A DNA stretch of 64,000 bases from Burkholderiales bacterium (GTDB lineage: Bacteria > Pseudomonadota > Gammaproteobacteria > Burkholderiales > Burkholderiaceae_C), in assembly GCA_021414305.1 (NCBI GenBank), contig JAIOOS010000006.1:124001-188000 (forward strand), read 5' to 3'. Under the pieces are notes generated by a model that was given only the letters and a program-made list of their open reading frames with translations, ran no database searches and was not told the origin of the DNA. A program made the translations under genes and the position numbers. Positions 8,616 through 16,809 of the stretch are shown here, in pieces; position 1 is the stretch's first letter, and each line of letters starts with the position of its first letter.

Positions 8616-9494
8616 TCAGTCATCGCCGCGGCGCAGGGCCCGATACGTCGTCTGCACCGTAGTGGCCAGCAGACGCTGGCCGGTGATGCTGGGGTGCACG
8701 TCACAGGCCGTCTGGTTGGCCGGATTGCCGTTGAGCAAGCCCGCGAGGCATGTCTTGCCGCCCGCCGCTGCAGCTGCTTGCTGGAACGCCGTGAATGCAT
8801 CGGCCACCACGGCGCCATGGGCTCCGGCCGCCGCTGCCAGCGTCTGGTTTAGTGCCATGGTCAGGGCGGTGCCGCCCGCGTCGCTGTAGTCGGTGGAGTA
8901 GTAGTTCACCACCATCAGCACACCGTTGTAGCCGGTCGCTCGAATGTTGCTCAGGCTGGTGTTCAGGTTGGCGAACACGGCGCCCAGCGCGGCAGGCAGG
9001 TTGGCCTGGATGCAGGCCGGATCGTTGTTGCACGCAGCGATCAGCAGGAACCCGTCGTTGGCCCCCAGGCTCAAGGTGACCAGCCGCGTCTTGCGCTTGT
9101 TGGCGCCCAGGTAGGCCAGTGCGAAATCGAGCTGCGTCGAGCTGTAGCTCGCGTGCAGCGGAAACCGGGAGCGGTACGGACGGCAGCCGTTGTCGGCGCC
9201 GGTGAGCGAGAGGAACCCGGCCGTGGTCTCGCCGGGACACGATGCGTTGACGGGATCCAGCCGCAGTGTGTTGCCCACGAGCTCCGGATAGCCGATGAAG
9301 TTGTCGGCGTTCACGTACGCGGGGCCGTCCTGGGTGATGTAGCCGAACACCACGCTGTCGCCCAGCGACAGCATCTTGTTGCGGGGGCCGTCGGCCAAGG
9401 CCAGCGTCGAGCTGCCGACGAGGCACAGCGCCATCGTCGCCTGAACCATGCGGCGCGCTACCCGCGCCATATGCCTGCCAGGGGTTGCGATCAT
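8616..9494 (-). CDS. secreted SGNH/GDSL-family hydrolase
   Basis: A 292-residue esterase/lipase-like protein. Block I is LSLGDSVVFGY, with the nucleophile Ser in GDS. Block III is LSLGANDGF, giving the oxyanion Asn. Block V is CDVHPS, giving the catalytic Asp and His. A signal peptide is present after ATG 9494 (helix ATMALCLVGSSTLALA), with AAGGA upstream as ribosome site; a longer frame upstream has none. Six or more cysteines in the mature part suggest disulfides and a periplasmic or extracellular place. It is monocistronic. A GC-rich inverted repeat lies upstream at 9529–9548. Substrate unknown. Confidence 0.88.
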   Translation of the reverse strand: MIATPGRHMARVARRMVQATMALCLVGSSTLALADGPRNKMLSLGDSVVFGYITQDGPAYVNADNFIGYPELVGNTLRLDPVNASCPGETTAGFLSLTGADNGCRPYRSRFPLHASYSSTQLDFALAYLGANKRKTRLVTLSLGANDGFLLIAACNNDPACIQANLPAALGAVFANLNTSLSNIRATGYNGVLMVVNYYSTDYSDAGGTALTMALNQTLAAAAGAHGAVVADAFTAFQQAAAAAGGKTCLAGLLNGNPANQTACDVHPSITGQRLLATTVQTTYRALRRGDD

Positions 9495-9528
9495 GAGGAT
9501 TCCTTTGTCGGATTGAAACGTGAGCGCA

Positions 9529-9548
9529 GGCCCGCTTTCGCGCGGGCC
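9529..9548 (-). repeat. perfect 7-bp inverted repeat upstream of the GDSL hydrolase gene
   Basis: Arms GGCCCGC (9529–9535) and GCGGGCC (9542–9548) with a six-base loop, 35–54 bp upstream of the hydrolase start. It may be a 5'-UTR hairpin or an operator. Nothing else in this spacer suggests a gene. Confidence 0.4.
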
Positions 9549-9613
9549 CGAAGGTAGGGACGCTGCCCGGCCCGGCCGCGAATCGCGAGCGTACAAACCC
9601 TCGGGTCGACGCC

Positions 9614-10060
9614 TCAGCCTTGTCCGCCGCTGGTCGTCGCTACGCCTTCGACATAGAGCCAGGCGCCGGCTTCACGAACGAACCGGCTCACCTCATGGAG
9701 CTTGCCTGCGCGGCCGTTGACCTTGTGGCGAGCCACGAACTCGACAACGGCGGTGTCGCCGCTCGCTTCCCGGTGCAGCACCTCGAGACCCACCCAGTTC
9801 ATCGGGTCCAGCGCCAGGTCGCCCGGCGCAGTGGACGGATGCCAGGTCTTCATCAAGTACTCGAGCAATGACGGAAGCGGTGTGCCGCGGCCTTGGGCGA
9901 GGGCATAGGCGCTGTACCGCGAACGCATCAGTGCTTCGGGCGTGGGGGCGTGTTCGCCGCGGAGCAGCCCTGCGTGCCAACGACCGCAGCAGTCCATGTA
10001 GCGCGCGGGCGGGGTCTCGCGCGCACGGCAAGGGCAGGCAAGGTCACGGCTGCGGGCCAC
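9614..10060 (-). CDS. YchJ family protein (SEC-C-like zinc motif)
   Basis: A 148-residue cytoplasmic protein with the hallmark layout of YchJ/UPF0225: an N-terminal cysteine cluster (CPCR, then YMDCCGRWH), then APTPEALMRSRYSAYAL, then a cystatin/NTF2-like alpha-beta domain (VEFVARHKV, FVREAGAWLYVEG). The cysteines resemble a SEC-C zinc-binding motif. Length matches the family. Molecular role is not established. It is monocistronic on the minus strand, between the GDSL hydrolase and a PEP-CTERM protein. Confidence 0.9.
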   Translation of the reverse strand: MARSRDLACPCRARETPPARYMDCCGRWHAGLLRGEHAPTPEALMRSRYSAYALAQGRGTPLPSLLEYLMKTWHPSTAPGDLALDPMNWVGLEVLHREASGDTAVVEFVARHKVNGRAGKLHEVSRFVREAGAWLYVEGVATTSGGQG

Positions 10061-10132
10061 GCGGTCATTGTGCGGGGCCGGTACGCGCTAACGCCAGGCT
10101 TGCAGCAGTCGGGTGACGGACAGCACGATGAC

Positions 10133-11023
10133 CTAGACGTCGCGGCGGCGGATTCGTGCCAGTCGCGCCGTGCCGGCCAGGCCGGCGGCCATCATGAGGA
10201 GCCAGGTCGAAGGCTCGGGTATCGCGGGAACGCCGGCCGAGTCGAAGCCGCCCATCGAGGTGACGGTCACCCCCTCCGGCAGGAGGAAGCTGATCCGCGC
10301 CGTGTGCATGAAGTCGAGGAAGCTGCGCTCGCTGACGTCGGTGCGCAGGGAAAAGGTCAGCTGAAAGGGCTGGTCGAGGCGCGCCGAGAGGTTGGCGAAG
10401 GTCATCAGGTTGACGCTGAACTGCTGGAACACCGGAACGTGAGTGCCGGCCTGGAGGACGCTGCCGGCGTCGAGCTTTCCACCCGAAATCCCGAGCGGCG
10501 CGCCGTTCACGCTGTCCGGCCTGATCGACAGGTACGACCCGACCGAGTAGAACGGGTTGTCGATGCCGCCGACACCTTCGGCGGTGAAAACCACCGAGAA
10601 GCTGAAGAAGTCAGGCGACGGCGCGCCCAGGCGGTGCAGCGTGAACAGGTCGACCCCCACCGCATTCATGCTGGCGCCGTTGTTGGTGCTGGGGTTGCCG
10701 TCGTCGTTGGCCTGCGCATAGGTCCTCAGGAGACCCTGCGAGAGATCGACGACGCCGCGCAGCGTGCCGCCGGGCGCCGAGGGCGAGAAGTCGAGGACCG
10801 GACGCTCGTACTCGAAGACGCTGTTCGGACCGGTGACGCCAGCGCCGAAGAAGATGACCTGCCCGTAGGGCGGACAGCCGCCGACGCCGAACTGTCCCTC
10901 GACGCAGCTGAGGGGGCCGGTCGGGTCCGCGGCGGCGAAGGGCGACGCGCAGAAGAGAACGACCGCACCGACGATCCCGCGCGAGCGGGCAGAGAGCGTC
11001 GCTCTCCCAATTCGAAATTCCAT
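10133..11023 (-). CDS. PEP-CTERM sorting-domain protein
   Basis: A 296-residue secreted protein. It starts at ATG 11023 behind a strong GGAGG. The signal peptide runs to about residue 30 (GAVVLFCASPFAAA). A beta-rich mature domain without a recognised family follows. The C-terminus carries a textbook PEP-CTERM tail: IPEPSTWLLMMAAGLAG, a hydrophobic helix, then a basic end RLARIRRRDV. Such tails are recognised by exosortase, which anchors or releases envelope and extracellular-matrix proteins; no exosortase gene is in this window. The promoter region holds a GTGACGC direct repeat with a -10-like box 9 nt downstream. A second, tiny PEP-CTERM protein lies at 51552–51719. Confidence 0.9.
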   Translation of the reverse strand: MEFRIGRATLSARSRGIVGAVVLFCASPFAAADPTGPLSCVEGQFGVGGCPPYGQVIFFGAGVTGPNSVFEYERPVLDFSPSAPGGTLRGVVDLSQGLLRTYAQANDDGNPSTNNGASMNAVGVDLFTLHRLGAPSPDFFSFSVVFTAEGVGGIDNPFYSVGSYLSIRPDSVNGAPLGISGGKLDAGSVLQAGTHVPVFQQFSVNLMTFANLSARLDQPFQLTFSLRTDVSERSFLDFMHTARISFLLPEGVTVTSMGGFDSAGVPAIPEPSTWLLMMAAGLAGTARLARIRRRDV

Positions 11024-11045
11024 CGCTGGCCTCCGCTGCGTGCGA

Positions 11046-11058
11046 ATCCGGTCCGGAT
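11046..11058 (-). repeat. 13-bp palindrome in the leader of the PEP-CTERM gene
   Basis: ATCCGG-T-CCGGAT is a perfect inverted repeat, 23–35 bp upstream of the start codon and downstream of the proposed -10 box. It could be an mRNA hairpin or an operator. Confidence 0.35.
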
Positions 11059-11067
11059 CCAGCGGAG

Positions 11068-11100
11068 GTTTTAGGGCCGGCAGCGTCACGCCGGCGTCAC
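11068..11100 (-). promoter_or_regulatory. SARP/PhoB-like activator site with -10 box (site a)
   Basis: On the minus strand: GTGACGC, CGGC, GTGACGC (11100–11083), a 9-nt spacer, then TAAAAC (11073–11068) as a -10-like box. The two heptamers are identical and repeat at 11 bp. Transcription would start near 11061, giving a leader of about 38 nt with a GGAGG ribosome site for the PEP-CTERM gene. The same layout occurs at 38269–38301 and 38524–38556. Confidence 0.6.
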
Positions 11101-11117
11101 ACGGTAGATGCCGCCGG

Positions 11118-12287
11118 CTATTGCGGCGTCGCCGTGGCCCAGGCCTTGCGGATCAACCGGCCGCAGTAGACGGACTCGATCGCCCCGTTGGCAACGCTGC
11201 GGGCCAGCACGCCGTAGTTCGTCTTCGTGCGGTCGATCCAGGGATAGAAGCCGAAGGCGCCGGGGCTGCTGAAGGCGCCGTCGCCGACCTCGGGATCGTC
11301 TTCCACCCAGTGGCCGATCGAGTAGTGCCAGCTCTCGCCCGGCGGGCTCGGGGCGGAAACCGCGTTGGCGCAGGTTCTCGGATTGGTGCAGACGGGGTGC
11401 GTGCCGAGCGCGTCGTGCATCTTCAGGTCGCCGCGAAGGACCTTGCGCAGCAGCGCGGCGTAGTCGTCCGCGGTGGTCACCACGCCGCCTGCCAGCTGCG
11501 GCGACGAGTAGCTGAAGTCGATCTCGTTGCCGACCTGGCTGCGGATCTCCGCCGCGAGCATCGCGCCGTTCATGGTGCCCAGGCCGTTCAGCGAAGCGTG
11601 CTTCTCCATGTGCGCGCCGCCATACGCGAACATGCCGTCGTCGTCGGCGTTGTAGACGCCGTTGCTGCCCAGGTCGACGCATTCCTGGACGGTTTGCCCC
11701 GGCTGGCAGGAAAAGCCGCGGCCGGTGTAGCCGCTCTGGAAGTTGAAGAACTTGACGTCGCTCGCGCTGAGCGCTCCGCCGGTGCGTTGCACGAAGTAGG
11801 TCGAGTAGAACCACTTCGACGCCGAGGCGATGCTCATCCGGGTGCCGGCGGCGTAGGTCGTCTGGGTGTCAGCGCTGCCGACGCTGCCGGCGGCGAGCGC
11901 GCCGCTGGCGTCGCCCACTTCCCAGTAGAACGGACGGATCGCGCTGCACGCGTTGCCGTTGCTGTTGGCCGTGGCGACGGCCGCTGCTGCCGCGGCGGCC
12001 GTGGAGGCGGCGGCCACGGAGGGGGCGGAGGCGGCGGCCGGGGGCGCTGCGGGCGGGGAGGAGGCGGGCGGAGACGAACCCGGCGGGGAGGAGGCGGGAG
12101 GCGATGAGGCGCCTGCGGAAGAAGCGGGCAAGGCCGGCGAAGCAAGCGGCGCCGCCGAGGACGGCTCGCTGCCGCCGCCCCCGCCGCAAGCGGAGATCAG
12201 CAGCGCCACGACGGCGCCCAGCAGCGGCATCGCCGCGCGCGACCAGCACGTGCGGCGAGTCGCGCACCCCACCGAAACGGATCCCAT
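11118..12287 (-). CDS. serine hydrolase (beta-lactamase/transpeptidase-like) lipoprotein
   Basis: A 389-residue lipoprotein. A lipobox LISAC is followed by five glycines and a 70-residue linker of Ala, Ser and Pro. The catalytic part has SIASASKW, an S-x-x-K motif, and a later YGG, as in penicillin-binding-protein-like hydrolases. Four or more cysteines (for example SCQPGQTVQECVD, VCTNPRTCAN) suggest disulfides, consistent with the periplasm. Substrate is unknown; serine hydrolases of this fold act on cell-wall peptides, beta-lactams or esters. The start at 12287 has no clear ribosome site; MPLLGAVVALL 19 codons later would also give a good lipoprotein signal. Confidence 0.78.
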   Translation of the reverse strand: MGSVSVGCATRRTCWSRAAMPLLGAVVALLISACGGGGGSEPSSAAPLASPALPASSAGASSPPASSPPGSSPPASSPPAAPPAAASAPSVAAASTAAAAAAAVATANSNGNACSAIRPFYWEVGDASGALAAGSVGSADTQTTYAAGTRMSIASASKWFYSTYFVQRTGGALSASDVKFFNFQSGYTGRGFSCQPGQTVQECVDLGSNGVYNADDDGMFAYGGAHMEKHASLNGLGTMNGAMLAAEIRSQVGNEIDFSYSSPQLAGGVVTTADDYAALLRKVLRGDLKMHDALGTHPVCTNPRTCANAVSAPSPPGESWHYSIGHWVEDDPEVGDGAFSSPGAFGFYPWIDRTKTNYGVLARSVANGAIESVYCGRLIRKAWATATPQ

Positions 12288-12358
12288 GCAAGGATTTCGG
12301 CATCCGCCGGCCGTGCCTGAGCCTCGTTTCGTGTTGTTTCACGCTGTCGGCCCTTGAG

Positions 12359-12838
12359 TCAGCCCTCCAGGTAGGCACCGAGCTTTTCGATGATCTCGCG
12401 GCTGCCCCGCTCACGGCTGCCGTTGTCGTCGTAACCGTCGAGGAAGGCGCCCTGTTCGGTCATGATCAGCCGCGTGCCGGCGCCCGAGGCCTTGAACTCG
12501 AAGGTGGCGAGCGAGACGGAGATCTTCCGTCCGTCCAGGCGCATCTCGTAGGCATAGACGATCCGCTCGCCGGGGATGATGTCGAAGTAGGTCGCGTCGA
12601 ACTCGGTGACCAGGCCGGTCCTCCACCGGCCCTTCAGCCGTTCGCGGCCGCCGACCCGGAAATCCATGGTCCGCTCGACGATGTCCCAGCGGTCGTTGGG
12701 CGCGGTGAACCAGCCGTTCTTTCCCTCGGCGCTCGCGAAGGCGTCGAACACCCGCTGCGGCGTCACCGATGCATAGCTGCGCTCGATGGTGAAGACGCCG
12801 TGGGCGACGCTGCGCACCGGCTCGGTCGTGGTCGTCAT
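12359..12838 (-). CDS. SRPBCC/AHSA1-domain protein
   Basis: A 159-residue START/Bet v1-like fold protein of the Aha1 (activator of Hsp90 ATPase homologue) group. Typical features are the N-terminal YASVTPQRVFDAFASAEGK, then DFRVGGRERLKGRW, and a C-terminal long helix after EQGAFLDGYD. Proteins of this type usually bind a hydrophobic ligand; function is rarely known. The start ATG overlaps the stop of the ArsR gene (ATGA), indicating translational coupling. Pairs of ArsR regulator and AHSA1 protein are very common in proteobacteria and actinobacteria. Confidence 0.9.
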   Translation of the reverse strand: MTTTTEPVRSVAHGVFTIERSYASVTPQRVFDAFASAEGKNGWFTAPNDRWDIVERTMDFRVGGRERLKGRWRTGLVTEFDATYFDIIPGERIVYAYEMRLDGRKISVSLATFEFKASGAGTRLIMTEQGAFLDGYDDNGSRERGSREIIEKLGAYLEG

Positions 12839-13176
12839 TTCGGTTCTCCTTCAGGAAAGCGCTTGAGGTGTTCGCCGAGGCGATCGAGACGCTGCTCCCA
12901 CTGGACCCGGCGTCGGTTGAACCACTGTTCGGCGAGGCTGAGCCCGGCGGGCACCATGCGAAAGGTGCGCACCCGGCCGACCTTCTCGGAACGCACCAGG
13001 CCGCTGCTCTCCAGCAGCGCCAGGTGCTGGACGATGGCGGGGAGCGACATGGCGTGCGGCTCGGCCAGCTCGCTCACCGACGCCTGGCCGCGCGAGAGGC
13101 GCTCGACCATGGCCCGTCGTGTCGGATCGGCAAGCGCCTGGAAGGTCAGGTCGAGATTGACGGCGCCGCGGGCCAT
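12835..13176 (-). CDS. ArsR/SmtB-family transcriptional regulator
   Basis: A 113-residue winged-helix repressor. The start MARGAVNLDLTFQALADPTRRAMVERL is the standard ArsR N-terminus, and the recognition-helix region SLPAIVQHLALLESSGLVRSEKVGR follows. No CxC metal-binding motif is seen, so it is probably not a metal sensor. It overlaps the preceding GST stop and the following AHSA1 start, each by ATGA. It probably represses its own operon; tandem TAAGTA repeats in the promoter region are a candidate operator. Confidence 0.92.
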   Translation of the reverse strand: MARGAVNLDLTFQALADPTRRAMVERLSRGQASVSELAEPHAMSLPAIVQHLALLESSGLVRSEKVGRVRTFRMVPAGLSLAEQWFNRRRVQWEQRLDRLGEHLKRFPEGEPK

Positions 13177-13826
13177 CAACCGTCCTTCAGCGGAAAGTAC
13201 TGGAAGAACGGCTCGGCCTCGGCCAGCACCCGGGCCACGCTCGGGCGCGACTTCAGGCGGCCGAGGTAGGCAGCGAGGCCGGGCCAGTCGGCCAGGGACA
13301 CGGCGTAGTCGGCGTAGAACAGCGCCGGCAGCGCGGCGCAATCGGCCATCGTGAACGCCTCGCCCAGGGCCCAGGGGCCGGCGATCATCGGCGCGATCAG
13401 CTTGTAGCCGGAGCGGATCTGGCCGCGTGCAAGCTCGACCCCGTAAGGGTCGTGCTTGCCCTCGGGCCGCATTCTCTCGGCGACGATCTGCTGGAACGGA
13501 ACGTGGATGTAGCTGTCGATCAGGCGGTCGACGAGGCGGGTCTGCATCCTCAGGTCCGGATCGCCCGGCACGAGAGAGGCCGCGGAGGGTCGCGTTCGCG
13601 CCAGGTAGTCGACGATGAGGCTCGACTCCGGAATCGTCTTGCCTGCCGCAGAGTCGCGCAACACCGGGAACTTGGCGAGCGGCCAGACCGCCTCGAAGGC
13701 GGCACGATCCGCCGGATCGCCGAGGTTCACCTGGCGCGGCTCGAAGGCGACGTCGGCCTCGTAGAGCGCGATCAGTGCCTTCCAGCAGAAGGAGGAGAGC
13801 GGGTGGTAGTAGAGGGTCAAGGGCAT
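13176..13826 (-). CDS. glutathione S-transferase family protein
   Basis: A 216-residue cytosolic GST-like protein. The thioredoxin-fold domain starts MPLTLYYHPLSSFCWKALIAL, with the SxxxxK region typical of bacterial GSTs, followed by PLAKFPVLRD (the cis-Pro loop) and PESSLIVDYL, which bind glutathione. An all-helical C-terminal domain covers about residues 90–210. A GTG five codons upstream (13841) is an alternative start; the ATG at 13826 fits the fold better. First gene of the GST–ArsR–AHSA1 operon. Substrate unknown. Confidence 0.9.
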   Translation of the reverse strand: MPLTLYYHPLSSFCWKALIALYEADVAFEPRQVNLGDPADRAAFEAVWPLAKFPVLRDSAAGKTIPESSLIVDYLARTRPSAASLVPGDPDLRMQTRLVDRLIDSYIHVPFQQIVAERMRPEGKHDPYGVELARGQIRSGYKLIAPMIAGPWALGEAFTMADCAALPALFYADYAVSLADWPGLAAYLGRLKSRPSVARVLAEAEPFFQYFPLKDG

Positions 13827-13839
13827 CGCGAGACTGAAC

Positions 13840-13860
13840 ACTTAAGTAGATGCCTAAGTA
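13840..13860 (-). promoter_or_regulatory. candidate ArsR operator with tandem TAAGTA repeats
   Basis: Just upstream of the GST start lie TTAAGTA (13842–13848) and CTAAGTA (13854–13860), a direct repeat at 12-bp pitch. The first copy sits in the palindrome ACTTAAGT (13840–13847). The stretch is clearly more A+T-rich than its surroundings. Position and symmetry fit an ArsR-type operator for the operon, but this is inference. Confidence 0.4.
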
Positions 13861-13949
13861 TGCCGGAGTTTCGCAAGCCGTGTCGATTCCCGACCTCTCC
13901 GCTCGTCGTACTCCTGGCTGGCCGTTGGCCAGGATCGAGAAAGGACACC

Positions 13950-14624
13950 ATGAAGCTGCTTCTCACCTCCGCCGGCATCAAGAACGCAAGCATTCACGAC
14001 GCGCTCGTCGAGCTCCTGGGCAAGCCGATCGCCGACTCCCATGCCCTGTGCATCCCCACCGCCGGCTACGGCCACCCGATGGGCTCGCCGGGCGGAGCGT
14101 GGCGCTTCGTTGCCGGCAAGGAGCCGCGCACGCCGATGGGCGAGCTGGGGTGGAAATCCCTCGGCATCCTCGAGCTCACCGCATTGCCCAGCATCGGCAG
14201 GGATCGCTGGGAGCCCTGGGTGCGGCAGGCGGATGTCCTGCTGGTGAACGGCGGCGATGCCCTGTACCTGTGTCACTGGATGCGAGAGTCGGGGCTCGCG
14301 GATCTCCTGCAGTCCTTGCCCGGGATCGTCTGGGTGGGCCTCAGCGCGGGGAGCATGGTCATGGCCCCTCGCGTGGGAGAAGCCTTCGTCGAAACCAGGC
14401 CGCCGATCACCGGGAATGACGTCGCGCTCGGCGTTGTCGACTTCGCGATCTTTCCTCACCTGGACTACCCCGACTTCCCGGAGAACACGATGGCCTGCGC
14501 GGAAGAATGGGCGGCCGGCCTCGGTTGCCCGGCCTACGCCATCGACGACCAGACCGCGATCAAGGTCGTGGACGGCCACCCCGAAGTGGTCTCGGAAGGG
14601 CACTGGAAGTTCTTCGGTCCCTGA
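13950..14624 (+). CDS. peptidase E family protein (S51)
   Basis: A 224-residue cytoplasmic serine peptidase-like protein. The start MKLLLTSAGIKN follows an AAAGGA ribosome site. The nucleophile elbow WVGLSAGSM contains the expected catalytic Ser, preceded by LLVNGGDALYL, and FPHLDYPDF carries the conserved His of the S51 family. Characterised members cleave Asp-X dipeptides. Length matches the family. It stands divergent from the GST operon (about 120 bp apart) and upstream of a diguanylate cyclase gene. Confidence 0.88.
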   Translation: MKLLLTSAGIKNASIHDALVELLGKPIADSHALCIPTAGYGHPMGSPGGAWRFVAGKEPRTPMGELGWKSLGILELTALPSIGRDRWEPWVRQADVLLVNGGDALYLCHWMRESGLADLLQSLPGIVWVGLSAGSMVMAPRVGEAFVETRPPITGNDVALGVVDFAIFPHLDYPDFPENTMACAEEWAAGLGCPAYAIDDQTAIKVVDGHPEVVSEGHWKFFGP

Positions 14625-14715
14625 CGCAGAGCTGCCTGCGCCGGCGCCATGCGCGACGCATCACTCGTGTTGCAATACGCGTTTCAGCACCGAAGCGCAG
14701 CCAGTCCTTCACGGG

Positions 14716-15939
14716 ATGCCGATCCACCTCTCCGCCACCGACATCGCGTTCACCATGATTGCGGTGATGCAGGGCGTGTTCTGCGGGATCTGGCTGCTGG
14801 GATCGTGGGTCATCGGCGACGTCCGGCGGGCGGCGCTGCATTGGTCGGCTTTCGCCGGACTCAGCACCCTCAGCTTCGTGGCCCTGATCGTGGCCCTGCA
14901 CCAGCCGCTGCCGCTGCTCGCCGAGTATCCGCGCGCGATCGGCAACGTGTTCGGCGTGGCCGCGATGATCGCGCTGCACCGCGGGATCCGGCTCTTCGTC
15001 GGCGCTGCGCAGACGATGAGCGCGTATGCGCTCGCGCTCGCGCTCGTGCTGTTCGCGTCGTGGCTCGGCCTGTCGCCGGCGCACGCGGTGCTGCGCGTGA
15101 GCGTCAACTCCGCGGTGCTGACGGTGATCGCCCTCGGCATCGCGGCCGACCTGTACCGCTACGGGCGCAACATCCTGCCCCGGCGCCAGACCTGGTTGCT
15201 GTCGGCCCCGCTCGTCGCCGCAGCGGCGGGGTTCTCCCTGAGGGGCGTGCGCGCGCTGTGGCATCCCGAGTCTGTGGCCACGGAGATGATCGCCGACAGC
15301 GCCCTCAACGTCGGCTCGGCCGTCGCCTACATGGTGATCGCGCTGACCTTCCATGCGACGCTGATCGCCCTCGTGTTCGGCCGCCTCCTCGCCGACCTGC
15401 GCCATCGCTCGCGCCACGACGGCCTGACCGGCCTGCTCAACCGGCGAACGATGGAAGAGATGCTTGTCGCCCAGGTGCAGCGCAGCCGGCGCACGGGCGA
15501 GCCGTTCACGGTGCTCATGCTCGACCTCGACCACTTCAAGGCCATCAACGATCGCCACGGCCATGCGGCAGGCGATCGCGCGCTGAAGCACGCCGCCGCG
15601 GCACTCAAGGCCGAGCTGCGCGAGGTCGACGCCCTCGGCCGCTTCGGCGGCGAGGAGTTCCTCGTCTTGATGCCCGGCGCCACGGCCGAAGCGGCGCGGC
15701 CGGTGGCCGAGCGCCTGCGCAACGCGCTGAACACCGGCGCTCCCCGGATCGATGGGGCCGCGCTGTTCCTTTCGGCCAGCATCGGCGTTGCCGAGTGGCT
15801 CGAGCCGGCGGAGGAGCCGTCGCGCCTGTTGATGCGGGCGGACGCTGCGCTCTACCGCGCGAAGCTGCGCGGCCGGGATTGCGTGGTGGTGGAGGGCCCC
15901 GACATCGAGCCGGTGCCCCGGCTCGCGGGCAGCCGCTGA
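14716..15939 (+). CDS. membrane-anchored diguanylate cyclase
   Basis: A 407-residue protein that should make cyclic-di-GMP from two GTP. Residues 1–225 contain about six to seven transmembrane helices and no known sensor domain. Residues about 240–400 are a GGDEF domain with an intact active site RFGGEEF. The inhibitory I-site RxxD (REVD) is placed five residues before the GGEEF motif, so product inhibition is expected. DLDHFKAIND and HAAGD, which bind metal and nucleotide, are present. The start at 14716 opens the first membrane helix; the ribosome site is weak. Monocistronic. Confidence 0.92.
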   Translation: MPIHLSATDIAFTMIAVMQGVFCGIWLLGSWVIGDVRRAALHWSAFAGLSTLSFVALIVALHQPLPLLAEYPRAIGNVFGVAAMIALHRGIRLFVGAAQTMSAYALALALVLFASWLGLSPAHAVLRVSVNSAVLTVIALGIAADLYRYGRNILPRRQTWLLSAPLVAAAAGFSLRGVRALWHPESVATEMIADSALNVGSAVAYMVIALTFHATLIALVFGRLLADLRHRSRHDGLTGLLNRRTMEEMLVAQVQRSRRTGEPFTVLMLDLDHFKAINDRHGHAAGDRALKHAAAALKAELREVDALGRFGGEEFLVLMPGATAEAARPVAERLRNALNTGAPRIDGAALFLSASIGVAEWLEPAEEPSRLLMRADAALYRAKLRGRDCVVVEGPDIEPVPRLAGSR

Positions 15940-15958
15940 CGACTGCCCGCCCCGGAGA

Positions 15959-16531
15959 TCAGATGTCCAGGCGCGTGATCTTGGTGCCGTCGATCGCCAG
16001 GTTGGCCATCAGGCCGGCGTTCGTCAGCACGTAGCCGACCACCGGTTGCTGCGCGGTCTGGGTGTCGACGCTGGCGGAGGCGCCGGTCTTGATCAGCGAG
16101 ACCGAGGCGTCGGCGCCGGCGGTCCAGCCATTGCTGGCGCGGAACTTGTTCAGCGACTCGTCCGTCATGAAGAGGATGTACATCGCCTTGGAGTCGGCGC
16201 CGGCCAGCAGGCCGACCGAACCCGCGGCGGTGCTGTAGTAGCCGACGGGGCGTCCACCGACGAGGAGCGAGCCCTTTCCGTACGAGCCGCCGACGACGAA
16301 GCCGGCCGAGACGACCGAGGGGAAGACCAGCACGCCTCGCGCCCTGGCGACCATGGCGCGCGATTCCGGATCCTGCGCATACAGCTTGGTCATGGCGCCG
16401 TTCACGTTGGCGTCGATGCTGGCGCGCTGTTCGGAACTGGTGGCGCCTCCGCCGGTGGCGGTGGTCGTGGAGCAGGCGCCGAGGGCGAGGGTCAGGCCGA
16501 GGGTGGCGGCGGCGAAGAGGGGTCTGTTCAT
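15959..16531 (-). CDS. SYLF/YSC84-domain lipoprotein
   Basis: A 190-residue protein. The start at 16531 has GGAG eight bases upstream. A lipoprotein signal ends LALGAC. The mature part matches the SYLF domain, a lipid-binding family: ARGVLVFPSVVSAGFVVGGSYGKG, then GYYSTAAGSVGLLAGADS, then a long DASVSL segment. Bacterial members are often called 'twin-arginine translocation pathway signal' or DUF-type proteins and have no firm role. Convergent with the diguanylate cyclase gene; a 278-bp divergent spacer separates it from the next gene. Confidence 0.88.
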   Translation of the reverse strand: MNRPLFAAATLGLTLALGACSTTTATGGGATSSEQRASIDANVNGAMTKLYAQDPESRAMVARARGVLVFPSVVSAGFVVGGSYGKGSLLVGGRPVGYYSTAAGSVGLLAGADSKAMYILFMTDESLNKFRASNGWTAGADASVSLIKTGASASVDTQTAQQPVVGYVLTNAGLMANLAIDGTKITRLDI

Positions 16532-16809
16532 GATTTTCTCCAGGAGTTTGCGGCGCCGATCCGCAGGCGAGCCCGACGGTCCGGCATCGAGCGGATTCTT
16601 GGTGTGCGTCTGCCCCGGGTGTGTCGGACGCCGCCCCGTCTTCGCAGCGGACGAGGGCGCGTCGACTTGAACCAGGTCCTCGCGAGTTTCCGGCGCCGGC
16701 GACAGCCGGCGGTCGATTGGCGCTTCCCGGCCTGCACTTCGTCGCAAGCCATGCTGTTCTCTGGCAGTCGGGTGCGACCATGCGGCACCACGACGAACCG
16801 GAACACCCC

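Noticed and set aside
13839..13841. GTG at 13841 as start of the glutathione transferase
   Set aside because: Adds five residues before the thioredoxin fold and lies within the suspected operator; ATG 13826 fits better, though it cannot be excluded.
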